From Microglena sp. YARC (lineage: Eukaryota > Chlorophyta > Chlorophyceae > Chlamydomonadales > Chlamydomonadaceae): 64,000 nt of DNA. The notes under the pieces were generated by a model. That model made no database searches. It saw only the letters and a list, made by a program, of their open reading frames with translations, and was not told the DNA's origin. The stretch spans positions 127,259,556 to 127,323,555 of the forward strand of contig CM039462.1 of assembly GCA_022414725.1 (NCBI GenBank). The letters run 5' to 3'. Both the position numbers and the translations under genes were made by a program. Shown here piece by piece: positions 27,841 through 39,900 of the stretch (position 1 is its first letter; each line of letters opens with the position of its first letter).

Positions 27841-29198
27841 TTACCTTACACACAGTCAAGAAAATCAGCCATCTCAGCCCTTGCTTTGAGGCTCCCCTGC
27901 CTCTTCCCCCAAACCGACACACACACACACACCTCTTCCTCCCTACCTATTCCCCTTCTGCTTCAGGTGTGGCCTCCCACCCTGTCATACCACACATACC
28001 ATCCCCCCCCTCCCCCCCATCCTGACCTCTCCCTACCCCTCACCACCCACCCATCCACACGCACTCATCTTTCTCTCACCTTTACCCCGGGACCTTACCC
28101 ACCACCACCCTCCCTTCCCCCAACCACCAACACGCACACACAATCATCTTCTCCCTACCTCGCACCCTTCACTTCACCCTGTGGGATTCAATCGTGCAGA
28201 AAGAGGGAACCGCTGTGCTTCGAACCTACCAACATTGCGAACGCTCAGGTTCCGATCGCCCCTAGAACACCGGTCCAATTGCATGGCTACAAACCTGCAG
28301 CTTCGTCTTCTCGTACAGTGCCCCAGTCGATACTCGGTCAACTCAGAACAGCAAAAATCGCAGCAACGTACTTCATATTCTATACAACGAAAAGAGCTTG
28401 CAAAGATGGGATAATCGTGGCAAACGCGAGAGTGTCCTGGGGGACGGAATGGCCATGGCGATCTGAACAAAGGTAATTAATCGCAACTGGATGCCAATCA
28501 CTACGAATGTGATGCGATGGCATGTCAAAATTGCGCATGCGTGAGATGAATGGTGGCAACGCTCGCAGACGGAGAAAAAAAGCATCACGATATGAAGGGT
28601 TGGCTTGATTATGATCCTGGCATAATTCCTCAGGCTGGGCAGCATCGTCTTAGCGCCTGGATTGGTTACCAGCTTCGTGTTCCTCCTCAGGCACGGTAGC
28701 TCGTTCCTGACTCCTTGCGAGATTACCAGCATGACGTAGCTCCTCGGATCGGGCAGCGCGGGCATCACGTCGACGCTTGTTGGCTATTTCCCTGTCTTCC
28801 TTGCTCTGGCAAGCTCGCTTTGAGCGCTGGCTGGCGTTTTTGCGGGCCCTCCTGTCCATTATGACCGTTGCCATGCATCATGGTCGCATTATCCGTGAAG
28901 AACTGAAAGCTATTATTCCGAGCGCCATGCCAAGCCATATGAGGGTCGGCTGGTGACCTCCGAGGGGAGGATCTTCTGATTCTAAATGTCTTGCCGTCAT
29001 AGTATCGGAGGCAATTGTAGACTTGCTATGAGCGCGCGAGCTTAGCTTAGCGAATCTGCAGTTTTGGTGTTTGAAAATTCCGCTAGGCGGGGAGTTGCTA
29101 GTTGGGTGAACGAAAAGTCGGTTGCAAGTCGGTTACACTTCGCACGTGGGCACGCGATGATGACACCACCAAAACCACCACGACCACCGCGACCATGA
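27658..29198 (-). mobile_element. Helitron-like element, both ends visible
   Basis: The minus-strand 5' end is TCATGGTCGCGGTGGTC after AGAAA; the 3' end has hairpin GTGGCCACCGGCCAC, then ACGGGCTAACCGTA and CTAG before T. The 5' third matches 25934-26245 in inverse orientation. A poly-C run of about 60 bases lies near the 3' end (27770-27838). Confidence 0.65.
28650..28874 (-). CDS. Basic Arg/Ala-rich ORF inside a Helitron-like element
   Basis: A 74-residue frame with MDRRARKNASQRSKRACQSK and EIANKRRRDARAARSEELRH. A repeated Arg/Ala heptad-like pattern of this kind occurs in N-terminal segments of some transposon proteins, including Helitron and Mutator relatives. The neighbouring element has similar but broken frames (29960-30235 minus, with AARQAAQAEVQAARQAA). 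Function unassigned; probably a decayed fragment. Confidence 0.3.
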   Translation of the reverse strand: MATVIMDRRARKNASQRSKRACQSKEDREIANKRRRDARAARSEELRHAGNLARSQERATVPEEEHEAGNQSRR

Positions 29199-29224
29199 TT
29201 TCTTTATATATATAGATGAATGTA

Positions 29225-30540
29225 CTAGTACATTGCCTGTGTGGCCGGTGGCCACCCCCCAACCACCCATGTCCTTTGGTATGCTCAGGGTTACAGGAGG
29301 GGTCAGGCCCTTGTATGTCCCCCCCCTCTCCCCCTTCACATGCACTGATACAAGACATTTCCCCCCTTTGCAGCTAAAAATATGTAATGCATGCCCCCTT
29401 CCCTTCCGTAATGTATGCCCCCCCTGCACCCCGGACCTGCACAATCCCCTACTTTTCCTCAAATATTTCTGCCCCCCATCCCCATTTCCAGACCCTCTCT
29501 TTCTACCCCCTGCCCTCACACCTTCCAGCCATCTCCCCCCTCACGCAACCCTCCCCTCCATCTCCCGCGCACTGCCAATACACACACGTACACCTCTCTG
29601 GCTCTCTCTCTTCCTCTTCCCCTTCACTTAAGCTGTGGCCCCCCACCCCTATCACACACATACCATTCCAACCCACCCCCAGACAGACCAACAGTATACC
29701 CTACTTTCCCAGACATCTCCCTGCCCCTCACACCACCCCATCCACACACACTCTTTCTCCCCCCACACACCGTCCCTTCCCCCAACCACTGAAACGCACG
29801 CACACTTTCCTCTCTCGTCCCTACCTTAACGATCGTCAATAGAAAGAAAAGAGAGTGCGGTGATGAGATGAGCGTTTCAGGCGCGAGCGTTGGAGATAGT
29901 GATGAAGAATTCGAATTGCTCGAAGTTGTTGCGACTAACTGCCAAGCATCACAAATGCGATGCGATGCGATGCGACCTTCAGCCATCGCAGCTTGCCGGG
30001 CAGCTTGAACTTCAGCCTGCGCAGCCTGCCTTGCAGCATTACCAGAACGAGCTTTTGCCATCGCAGCTTACCGGGCAGCTTGTGCTCCAGCCTGCGCAGG
30101 CTGCCTTGCAGCATTAGCAGCACGGGCTTCTGCCTGCGCAGCTTGCCGAGCAGCATAAGTATTATCATAGGCCTCGCGCCTGGTCAGGTTAGCGGCCTGG
30201 CGCTCATTTTCAGGCATGATAGCTCGAGCTAAACGTCGTCACTAGTTTGCATCGCTCCTGTGCTCGTCGTTGCGAAGAGCTCGCATTGCTCGCTGAATTG
30301 TAGTGGTTCTAGCTCTTCTGTCTCCTGGAATTGCTGGTGCGCCCATGGTGGCCTCAAGGAGCAAACAAAGTCGACGAAGGATTGGAACTATTTGAATTTC
30401 CTTTGAAACATGATGCGAAAGGAAGGAAGAAAGAAAGAGAAGGAAATGGGCACGAGTTTGAAAACACTGCTGCGGAAATTGAAAAATTGCTGCCAAGAAC
30501 CAGCCAAGAACCGCTGCGAAAATTAAAGGGATACGCGATT
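29225..30540 (-). mobile_element. Helitron-like element, 5' end unresolved
   Basis: The minus-strand 3' end is GTGGCCACCGGCCACACAGG CAATGTACTAG before T. A C/T-rich tract and broken Arg/Ala-rich frames follow the order seen in 27658-29198. Confidence 0.55.
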
Positions 30541-30763
30541 CTGGCCCTGGAGGGTTAATTCGGTTAATTCGGTTAATTCGTTTTTTGGGGGGGGGGGGCA
30601 TTACGGATAATTGCCCCCGGGAACTCCAGGTGGGCGCGGGTAGGCGTGGCGCGTGCGCTCCGCCGTGTGCGTGTTGCGTCACCGCGATGAATATGTTCAG
30701 GGCCGGTCAGTAGCGATATCCCTGTATGTCTACACATATATATATGTATGTACATATGTACGT

Positions 30764-31390
30764 GTACGGTAGCTTTGTGGCTGTTGGCCACCCCTACCTG
30801 CCCCACCACCCGTCCTCCTTCTTCACCCCTCCCTCTTTTCCGATTCCTATCCTCCTCTTCTTCCTCTTCCCCCTCCCTCCATCTATCCCCATTCCCTGTT
30901 TTTCTTACCCTTGACCCTACCTCCATGCCCCCCTGCCTCCCCTCTGTCCCCCCTCCCCTTCCCCGTCAGTCTTCCTTCCCCTCCTCCCTCTCCCCCCCCC
31001 ACCATTCTCTGAACCCACCATCCTCCCCCCCTGCACCACCATTGACTCACATTATCCCCTACCTGCGCCCCCTGAACGTTCGCGATACCAAAACCGCCGA
31101 GAAAACCAAACTTGCGCAAATTCGCAAAAGCTTACATGCCCAAAGCTTGTTCTTCGTGCTCGTTTATACTATCAGGATTTCAAGATGTGGGGTTGACCAG
31201 ACAAATCCTGGTAGCATGGGCTTCGCGCCTGGGCTGGTTTTAGCCGCTCACCGCTGAGGGTCAGCAGCAACGGTTAATCGTCGATGCTGGTTAGCATCGT
31301 TCTTTTCCTCGCTGTTCTAGCAAGGTCGCGTTGCACGCTGACTTGCAGTGTTGAGAACCTCCTGGCATCTAAAATGTGTTGCTGCTGCGG
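30764..31390 (-). mobile_element. Helitron-like element remnant
   Basis: The minus-strand 3' end reads GGCCAACAGCCACAAAGCTA CCGTAC and has lost CTAG. A pyrimidine tract lies inside, then CTGCGCCCCCTGAACGTTCG, related to the other bodies. Confidence 0.4.
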
Positions 31391-31442
31391 TATCTATGGG
31401 AAGGCCTCAAAGAAGCAAAAGGTTTAGATAGATGGATGAGAG

Positions 31443-31672
31443 GTAGCCTCTTTCCACAATGATATACATTGCTTACTTGCTCTGTAGTTGGTAGACTAAG
31501 TCACTGTTAAGAATGAAGAGTCAGGGGGTTGACTCCCCCTTCGGTCGCTCTTGCGTTGCAGGTCGTCGTCAACCGATGATGGTAACTTGTTCCAGTTGAG
31601 GTAGGAGTATTACCGCTCCCCACCCGCGTAAAATTGGCTCCCTTAACACCACGCCCCACCAGGCGTTATCTT
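31443..31672 (+). mobile_element. tRNA-derived SINE, diverged
   Basis: TAGCCTCTTTCCACAATGAT, GAATGAAGAGTCAGGGGGTT, TCGGTCGCTCTTGCGTTGCA and CACGCCCCACCAGGCGTTAT in order; the B box is damaged (GGGGTTGACTCCC). Confidence 0.85.
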
Positions 31673-31754
31673 TGTCTATTTTTGGGGTACGATACGAGCG
31701 TGCCTCAAGCCTGAGAGCGTTGCAGATGGACAGAAACCCTATGACGATCTGAAA

Positions 31755-32025
31755 CAAGTTCTATGCAGCGTTGCATGCGACGCATAAACATTGGCGGAAC
31801 AGTGATCGCGACGGATTACAGCAACAGGTGCAACGGAAGCGAGGTTATAATACGGAGACCGTTTGACTACATGTCAGGCTTCATAATGATCAGGACCGTC
31901 GGTTGGGTTCGCTCAGTTTGGGTCGGTCAGTCAGTCGGTAGGTGGATGGACAAATGGGTAACCCTGGGGGGCTCCTGCTCCCTTCACTTGAAAAGGGGGC
32001 TCCGCGCCCCAAAAAAGTGTAGAAC
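31755..32025 (-). repeat. Dispersed repeat (GGAGCCC / CGTAACTAACT family), inverse copy
   Basis: Complement of 14305-14525: GCAGCGTTGCATGCGACGC, ACATGTCAGGCTTCATAATG, GGTAGGTGGATGGACAAATG GGTA and GGGGGCTCCGCGCCCC. Confidence 0.65.
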
Positions 32026-32559
32026 TTACTCACAACAAGTGCCTGCACAAGCCGACACAAATGCCCCGTATTGATCGATGCAAGGCGAAAAGAGCGCATG
32101 TGTTATTATGAACAGCGTGACAACGCTCGCAGGCCGGAGAGACGGAACTGGTAAGTTCAATTTTCCGAGCTGGTCGGCTGAAGCCACGCCAACTCCTGTC
32201 CGTTGGTGATGACGCATCGCGAGGAAGAAAAAGAGGTAGAAGTTAGAATACGTTATTCCTATATATATATATATACTATAACTTATATATAGTATATATA
32301 TGTATAATATATATATATATATATTTATATGATATAGGTATATATAATTTTTATATATATATAACTCCTTCTCCCACGTGCATCGAGAAACATATCGTCG
32401 CTGATGCGTTGTGCCATAGCGAGCACACGGCAAAGTTGAATGGATGAAACTAGCGATGTTTCCTAAGTCCCAGATCGAGTTGACTTTGGGTAGCAGTTGC
32501 GGTGAACAAGGATTGTTCGGCCGAACTGGCTGAATTACATGCTCGCTAAGAAGAGCTTT

Positions 32560-33394
32560 AAGTTATATACAGTTGCGAATTGCGCAGGTTCAGCCCTCCT
32601 TTTCCTCAGTGGGAGGGTCGGACTATCGATCACAGCTGAGGTGGCAGGGGAAGGCAGGTCCGATGCTTTTAGCGGAGTCGGATGATGCGCAAACGTTGTC
32701 ATGCTTCATCGTCCCGTTTGCCTTCAGCTATGCAAAGCCCACAGCTGAAGTAGGAGCGGGGGGCAGATATGGATAGTATGCGTGTGCGTGGGTGCTGTGT
32801 AGGAGGGAGGGGAGGGATGAGAGTGTGGAGAGGTGGGGGCTTGGTGGGGATTGGCTGGGGTGGGGGAAGGGATGGAGTCAGGAAATATGTCAGGAAGAGT
32901 AATAAGGGAGTATGTTTGTGGGCCTGGGGGGTACATGTTGTAAGGTGGGGGTGGGGTGTGGAGATAACTAGGAGGGAAGGGGGGGGGGGTGGGGGGGGGG
33001 GAGTACGGGTCGCGCTGTGTTGTGTTGCTTGTGGTTGCACAATGGGGAGACCATTCGCAAGGGATATGCATATCGTCCGTCAATGTTTAAGTTGCATGGT
33101 ACTGCTCAGAGAAAACGTTTTGCAAACCCAGTTTGCCAAAAGAGGTGTGGCCAACGGGAGAGGGAAGGGGGGAGGGGGCGAGATAATGGTTTGGTGCGTG
33201 GTGGCGAGTGTGTGAATGTCGTGACATTGGGTGGGGGCTTCAAGTGTAAACCATTATGTAACCAGCCCCAAATAGGTTGTGGGCCAAAGGCCAAACGGGC
33301 ACCGTACTATGAATTCTGGGGGGGGGGGGGGGGGGGGGGGGGGGTCTTCGTGACGAGTAGAGTTGGCCGCCGCCACACGGGCTTACCGTACTAG
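32560..33394 (+). mobile_element. Helitron-like element, 3' end at 33394; 5' end unresolved
   Basis: Ends GGCCGCCGCCACACGGGCTT ACCGTACTAG before T, with a G-rich tract (32740-33000) and a long G-run (33318-33343) inside. GCCCGTTTGGCC-like inverted sequence at 33290 may be a second, older end. Confidence 0.5.
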
Positions 33395-34721
33395 TATTAT
33401 TATATATATACCTATATATATAATATGTTATATGTAGTAATGTCATCCTATTTGAGTACATCCCATACAATGCATCAATACAAGCAAATAATGACATCCA
33501 TTACATCCATACACACCCCAGCAGCCATCAGCTCACCCGTGCAGAACCGCGCTCTCTCGCGGAGTCAACGGCTATCCGCTGCCTCCATTTCTTCAGATGC
33601 AGGCTGCGAAGCTGCCTAGGCGCACTCAGCAACTCTGGATGTAGCTGCCTACTGCTCCTGGCTCTCGCCATTTAATCCCTGCTTGCTGCTGCTGCGCTGG
33701 CTCTGATTATGGAGCGGGCTGCATTGAAAATTTTGTTGCCCTTCAGCGACTTCCCCCTTGGCATTGGATTGTAAGGGCTCACTTCGACTGGCTTTGCTGT
33801 CTTCTTAGTTAAAGCAGTGGGGCTTGACTAGAGGGAGGGTCTGTCCGGCAATCTGTTGAGCGGGCTCATTTATGCTGTGCTGAGGGTTGATCCTTTTGAA
33901 TTGCTAGTGGCTCGTCAGGACAGTGTGTGACCCGCATTTGTAGAGGAAGAGCTTATGCTTTTTCATGGTTTGCTCCTTGGTGAGTCTAGTGCTGCCACAG
34001 CGATGCCTGCAGGACGACTTGCTTCCTTGCTGGTGGTATTTGAGAGTTGTCAGAATCTGTGTGGTAAGTCTCTACCAAGGGGTTATATGACATCCTGCAT
34101 TCGCTTCTGGTAGAAAATGACTGTGTGCTGGTGAGGTCATCCTCCTCGTCTGCAAAGGAGATGGAGTGATGCTGAATTGAGCTTATGGTGGAGGTGTGTG
34201 GTTTGTGTGTGTGTGTGTGTGCTTACACACACACTTGCTTACACACACACAGCTCTCTTGCAACACTGAGTGCGTATTGACTGTGTGCTGGTGAGGCCAT
34301 CCATCCTCGTCCTGCAAGGGAAAAATTGGAGGGATGTGCTAAAATTGTGCAAAGCAAGCGTGGCAACTGTTTAAATTTGTGAAGTACAACAATAACACCA
34401 ATACAACGTACAACTTTAACAATGTACACCTGTCCTAATCCCTAATCCATATCCTAATTTCTATCCCTAATCCTATCCCTAATCCCTCCCATCCCATCCA
34501 ATTTCCCATCCTATCCTATCCTATCCTATTCCTATCCATCCGTATCCTATCCTATCCATGATACCATACCATACCATACCATACTTATACTTACACTGTA
34601 CATAATTTATTATACCAACCAACTAATTATATATGCATCGTATCCTTATACTTGTCCTGAGATACTATAATATATACTTTGTCCTGTGCTAACTATACTG
34701 TTTTTAACTACTCTACTCTAC
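33395..34721. other. No recognisable gene; microsatellites
   Basis: A TA-rich start, a (GT)n/(AC)n inverted pair at 34196-34252, and a (CCTAT)n/(ACCAT)n tract at 34430-34590. No convincing exon was seen. Confidence 0.6.
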
Positions 34722-34922
34722 CCTTTCAGTGATATACATTGGTTTAGTGCGGTAGACCAATCACTTGAGATGAGAGTCGGGGGTTTGATTCCCCCTTCGG
34801 TCGCTCTTGGCGTTGCAGGTCGTTGTCAACCCGATAGTAGCTGTCTAGTTGAGGTAGAAGACCGCTCCCTACCCGCGTACAGATGGGTTCCCTTAACACC
34901 ACCAGCTGTATCATTACCTTTT
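34722..34922 (+). mobile_element. tRNA-derived SINE
   Basis: TTTCAGTGATATACATTGGT, B box GGGTTTGATTCCC, CTTGGCGTTGCAGGTCGTTG and a shortened 3' end (AACACCACCAGCTGTATCAT). Flanks TACTCTACTCTA and TTACTCTACTAT may be an eroded target duplication. Confidence 0.85.
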
Positions 34923-35039
34923 ATTATTTCTCTTACTCTACTATTGCCATTATATACTATACTATGTCTGTGCTACTTATTACCTTTACTTGTCCATATG
35001 CTTCCTATACTGTTCGTATAAATGTTTACTATACATTTG

Positions 35040-35485
35040 ACTGTTCCCTCTGCCACTCACCTGAAAGGTTTGTACTACACCCATTTGGCTTTCCCTCTGC
35101 ACTTCACCTGAAGTTGTTACTTACACATTTGACTTCCCCTCTGCCACTCACCTGAGAGGTTGTACTACAATTTGACTGTTCCCCTCTGCCACCACCTGGA
35201 GGGTGACTACACATTTGACTGTTCCCCTGCCACTCACCTGAAAGGTTGACTACACATTTGACTGATTTCCCCTCTGCTACCACCTGAGGGTTGTTGTTAC
35301 CTACACATTGACGTTCCCCTCTTGCCATCACCTGAGAGGTATACACATTTGACTGTAATGCCCCTCCTCCAAACTAACCTGAGAGGTTACTACAAATTTA
35401 CTGTCCCCTCTGCCACGCACCTGAGAGGTTGTTACACACATTTGACTGTTTGTTCTCCTTGCCACTCACCCTCTGAGAGGTTGGG
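35040..35485 (-). repeat. ~48-bp minisatellite carrying a consensus splice donor
   Basis: About nine units, on the minus strand CAACCTCTCAGGTGAGTGGC AGAGGGGAACAGTC. Most contain CAG/GTGAGT. By analogy with the other arrays it probably derives from an exon end, but no intact exon is visible nearby; it may lie in the N gap. Confidence 0.75.
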
Positions 35486-35559
35486 ACATGTAAGCTTCTG
35501 GTATTGTGTATGCATAACAAACACTATAATCTTACTACGTAACAATCATATCAACTATA

Positions 35560-35949
35560 CATCATCATACTATACATCATATATATACATATACATCAAC
35601 TAATATACTATACTACACGAATCCATATAATAACCTCATGATAATTATTACATGCATACATCATATACGATCTATGTTGCGATCATATTAAATACTATTA
35701 CATCATATATACTATAAATCAATAATATACATCAATAATTACTATACATCAAGAATATACAATAATAATATCTATAATCATTATTATTAAACATCATCAT
35801 AATTATAACTCCATACATACTATTAATACTACCATACAGCATCATTAATTACTACTATACATATATAATATCAACTTACATCATTATATATACTATAACA
35901 TCATTATACTATACATCATATAAATACTATACATCATATAATATACATA
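35560..35949. repeat. AT-rich (TACATCAT)n tract at the gap edge
   Basis: Low-complexity ATACATCATATA repeats up to the gap; no coding signal. Confidence 0.85.
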
Positions 35950-36949
35950 NNNNNNNNNNNNNNNNNNNNNNNNNNNNNNNNNNNNNNNNNNNNNNNNNNN
36001 NNNNNNNNNNNNNNNNNNNNNNNNNNNNNNNNNNNNNNNNNNNNNNNNNNNNNNNNNNNNNNNNNNNNNNNNNNNNNNNNNNNNNNNNNNNNNNNNNNNN
36101 NNNNNNNNNNNNNNNNNNNNNNNNNNNNNNNNNNNNNNNNNNNNNNNNNNNNNNNNNNNNNNNNNNNNNNNNNNNNNNNNNNNNNNNNNNNNNNNNNNNN
36201 NNNNNNNNNNNNNNNNNNNNNNNNNNNNNNNNNNNNNNNNNNNNNNNNNNNNNNNNNNNNNNNNNNNNNNNNNNNNNNNNNNNNNNNNNNNNNNNNNNNN
36301 NNNNNNNNNNNNNNNNNNNNNNNNNNNNNNNNNNNNNNNNNNNNNNNNNNNNNNNNNNNNNNNNNNNNNNNNNNNNNNNNNNNNNNNNNNNNNNNNNNNN
36401 NNNNNNNNNNNNNNNNNNNNNNNNNNNNNNNNNNNNNNNNNNNNNNNNNNNNNNNNNNNNNNNNNNNNNNNNNNNNNNNNNNNNNNNNNNNNNNNNNNNN
36501 NNNNNNNNNNNNNNNNNNNNNNNNNNNNNNNNNNNNNNNNNNNNNNNNNNNNNNNNNNNNNNNNNNNNNNNNNNNNNNNNNNNNNNNNNNNNNNNNNNNN
36601 NNNNNNNNNNNNNNNNNNNNNNNNNNNNNNNNNNNNNNNNNNNNNNNNNNNNNNNNNNNNNNNNNNNNNNNNNNNNNNNNNNNNNNNNNNNNNNNNNNNN
36701 NNNNNNNNNNNNNNNNNNNNNNNNNNNNNNNNNNNNNNNNNNNNNNNNNNNNNNNNNNNNNNNNNNNNNNNNNNNNNNNNNNNNNNNNNNNNNNNNNNNN
36801 NNNNNNNNNNNNNNNNNNNNNNNNNNNNNNNNNNNNNNNNNNNNNNNNNNNNNNNNNNNNNNNNNNNNNNNNNNNNNNNNNNNNNNNNNNNNNNNNNNNN
36901 NNNNNNNNNNNNNNNNNNNNNNNNNNNNNNNNNNNNNNNNNNNNNNNNN
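35950..36949. other. Assembly gap, exactly 1000 N
   Basis: A run of N of round length, so a scaffolding gap of unknown true size. It interrupts the satellite, or joins it to unrelated sequence. The ORFs that cross it are meaningless. Confidence 1.
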
Positions 36950-39900
36950 CCCACCTTTACAAAAATACACACCCATCTGGCAGGTTACCCACCATTTACA
37001 ACTCACACCCATCTTTTGGCAGGTCGTTTACCCATTTACAACTACACCATCTTGGCAGGTCGTACACATTTAAAAACTCACACCATCTTTGGCAGGTCGT
37101 AACACCGTATTTACAATCACACCATCTTTGCAGTCGCTACCACATTTACAACTTCACACCATCCTTTGGGCAGTTGCTACACCATTTACAGAACTCCACC
37201 ATCTTTGGCAGGTCGTACACCGTTACCAAATACACCATCTTTGGCAGTACGACCACCATTACAACTCCACCCATCGTTGGCAGGTTGTAACCATTTACAC
37301 TCCACACCATCTTTGCGCAGTCGTAACACCATTTAAAACTCACACCATCTTTGGAGGTCGTACACCATTTAAACTCACCAACCATTTTGGCAGTCTACCA
37401 TTTACACTCACACCAGGCTTTGGCAGGTCGTACCACCATTGACAACCCATCACCTATCTTTGCAGGTCGTACACCATTGACAACTCACCTCTCTTGGAGC
37501 TACGCCATTTAGCACTCATACCATCTTGCAGGTCGTACACACATTACAACTCACACATACTTGGCAGGTCGTAACACCATTTACAACTCACACCAGTTTG
37601 AGGTCGTACAACCATTTACAACCAACACTTTGGACAGTCGTACACCATTTACAACTCAACCATTTTGGAGGTTGTACACCATTTACAACTCCACCATCTT
37701 TGCAGGGTCGTACCATTAACAACTCACACCATCTTTGCAGGTAGACCCACTTTAAACTCACACCATCTTGGCAGGGTCGTACAACATTACAACTCACCCA
37801 TCTTTGCGGTCGTACACCATTTACCACTCACACCATCTTTGGCAGGTCGTACCACATTTTACAACTTCCACCCATCTTTGGCAGTCGGTACACCATTTAC
37901 AACTCACACCATCTTGCAGGTCGTACACCATTATACAACTCACACCATCTTTGACAGGGCGTACCACCATATTACACTCACACCATTCTTTGGCAGGTCG
38001 ACACCATTACAAATCACACCATCTTTGGAGGTCGATCTCCTTTTCTGTTTGTCTTTCTTCCATACACATTTACAAACTCAACCATCTTTGCAGTCGTACA
38101 CTTTACAAGGCGACACCGTGTGTGTGGAGGGATCGGTCACCATTACAACGTCACCAACCATCTTTGGCAGTCTTACATCTTTACAACTCACACTCATCGC
38201 GTTGCAGGTGCGTTGATCGCCACGTTCAACTCACACCATCTTTGCCAGGTCGTACACCATTTACAACTCCTACACTCTTTGGCAGGTCGTAACATTTACA
38301 ACCACATCGATTTTTAGAGGTGTCACCATTTACAACTCACACCATCTTTGGCAAGGTCGTCTAAATCACACCATACAACTGTCAGTCGTACCCCAATCTT
38401 TGGCAGGTCGTACACCATTTTACCAATCACACACAATCTTTTGCGACGTCGTTACCCACTCCTACAAAAATACTTCACACCATCTTTGGCAGGTCGCTAC
38501 CCACACACTGACAACTCTTTTGGCAGGTCGTTTACACACCTTTACAACTCAACCACCATCAGGGTTCGTAGGGTCGACACATTTACAAACTACACCGCAT
38601 CTTTGGCACGGTCGTACACCATTTACAACTCACAACCATCTTTGGCAGTGTCGTACCACCATTTACAACTCACACATCTTTGGCAGGTCGACACCATTTA
38701 CACAATCACACCATCTTTGGCAGGTCGTACACACATTTACAACTCACACCATCTTTGGCAGGTCGTACACCATTGTACAACTCAGCACCATCTTTGGCAG
38801 GTCGTACACCATTTACAACTCACCCCATCTTTGGGCAGGGTCGTACACCATTTACAACTCCACACCATCTTTGGCAGTCGTCTACACCATTTTACAACTC
38901 ACACCATCTTTGGCAGAGTCGTACACCATTTACAACTCACAACATCTTGTGCAGGTCTAACCATTTACAATCACACCCTTTGGCAGGGTCGTACCCTATT
39001 TATCAACATCTTGGAGGGGCTACACCATTACAACACCATCTTGCAGTCGATACCACCTTTACAACTCCACACCATTCTTGCGCAGGTCGTACACCCCATT
39101 TACAACTCACACCATACTTTGCAGGTCGTTTACACCATTACAACTCACACCCATTCTCTTGGCAGGTCGTTACACCATTACCAACTCACACCATCATTGG
39201 CAGTCGACCCATTTACACTCACCCATCTTTGGCAGGTCGTACCACTATAACACTAACCATCTTGGCAGGTCGTTTAACCATTTACAAACTCACACCATCT
39301 TTCAATGCAGGTCGTACACCATTTAAAACTCACACCATCTTGGCAGGTCGTACACCATTTACAACTCACACCATCTTTTTGGCAGGTCGTCGATATTTAC
39401 AATCTCACCATCTTTGGAGTACAACATTTCACACCATCTTTTGGGGCAGAGTCGTACAAAAAAACCAAATTTACAACTCACACCATCTTTGGCAGTTTCG
39501 CATCGTCGTCCGAGAACCTGGCTCACCATTTACAAACTCACAGCCATCTTTGGCAGCGTCGACCCTTTAACCACCATTTACAACTCACACCATCTTTTGG
39601 CAGGGTCGTACACCATTACAACCAATCTTTGTCAGGTCGCACACACATCTTTGGCAGTCGTACACCATTTACAAACTCCACACCATCTTTGGGCAGGTCA
39701 GTACACCATTTACAACTCACACCATCTTGGCAGGTCGTACACCATTTACAACTCACACCATCTTTGGCAGGTCTACACTATTTACAATCACACCATCATT
39801 GAGGTCGTCAACACCAGTTTTACAACTCACACCCATCTTTGGCAGGTCGTACACCATTTAACAACTCATCCACCATCTTTGGCAGGTCGTACCATCCATT

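Noticed and set aside
29500..29830. Pro/Ser/His-rich ORFs in C/T-rich DNA
   Set aside because: Pyrimidine tract of a Helitron-like element; composition explains the frames.
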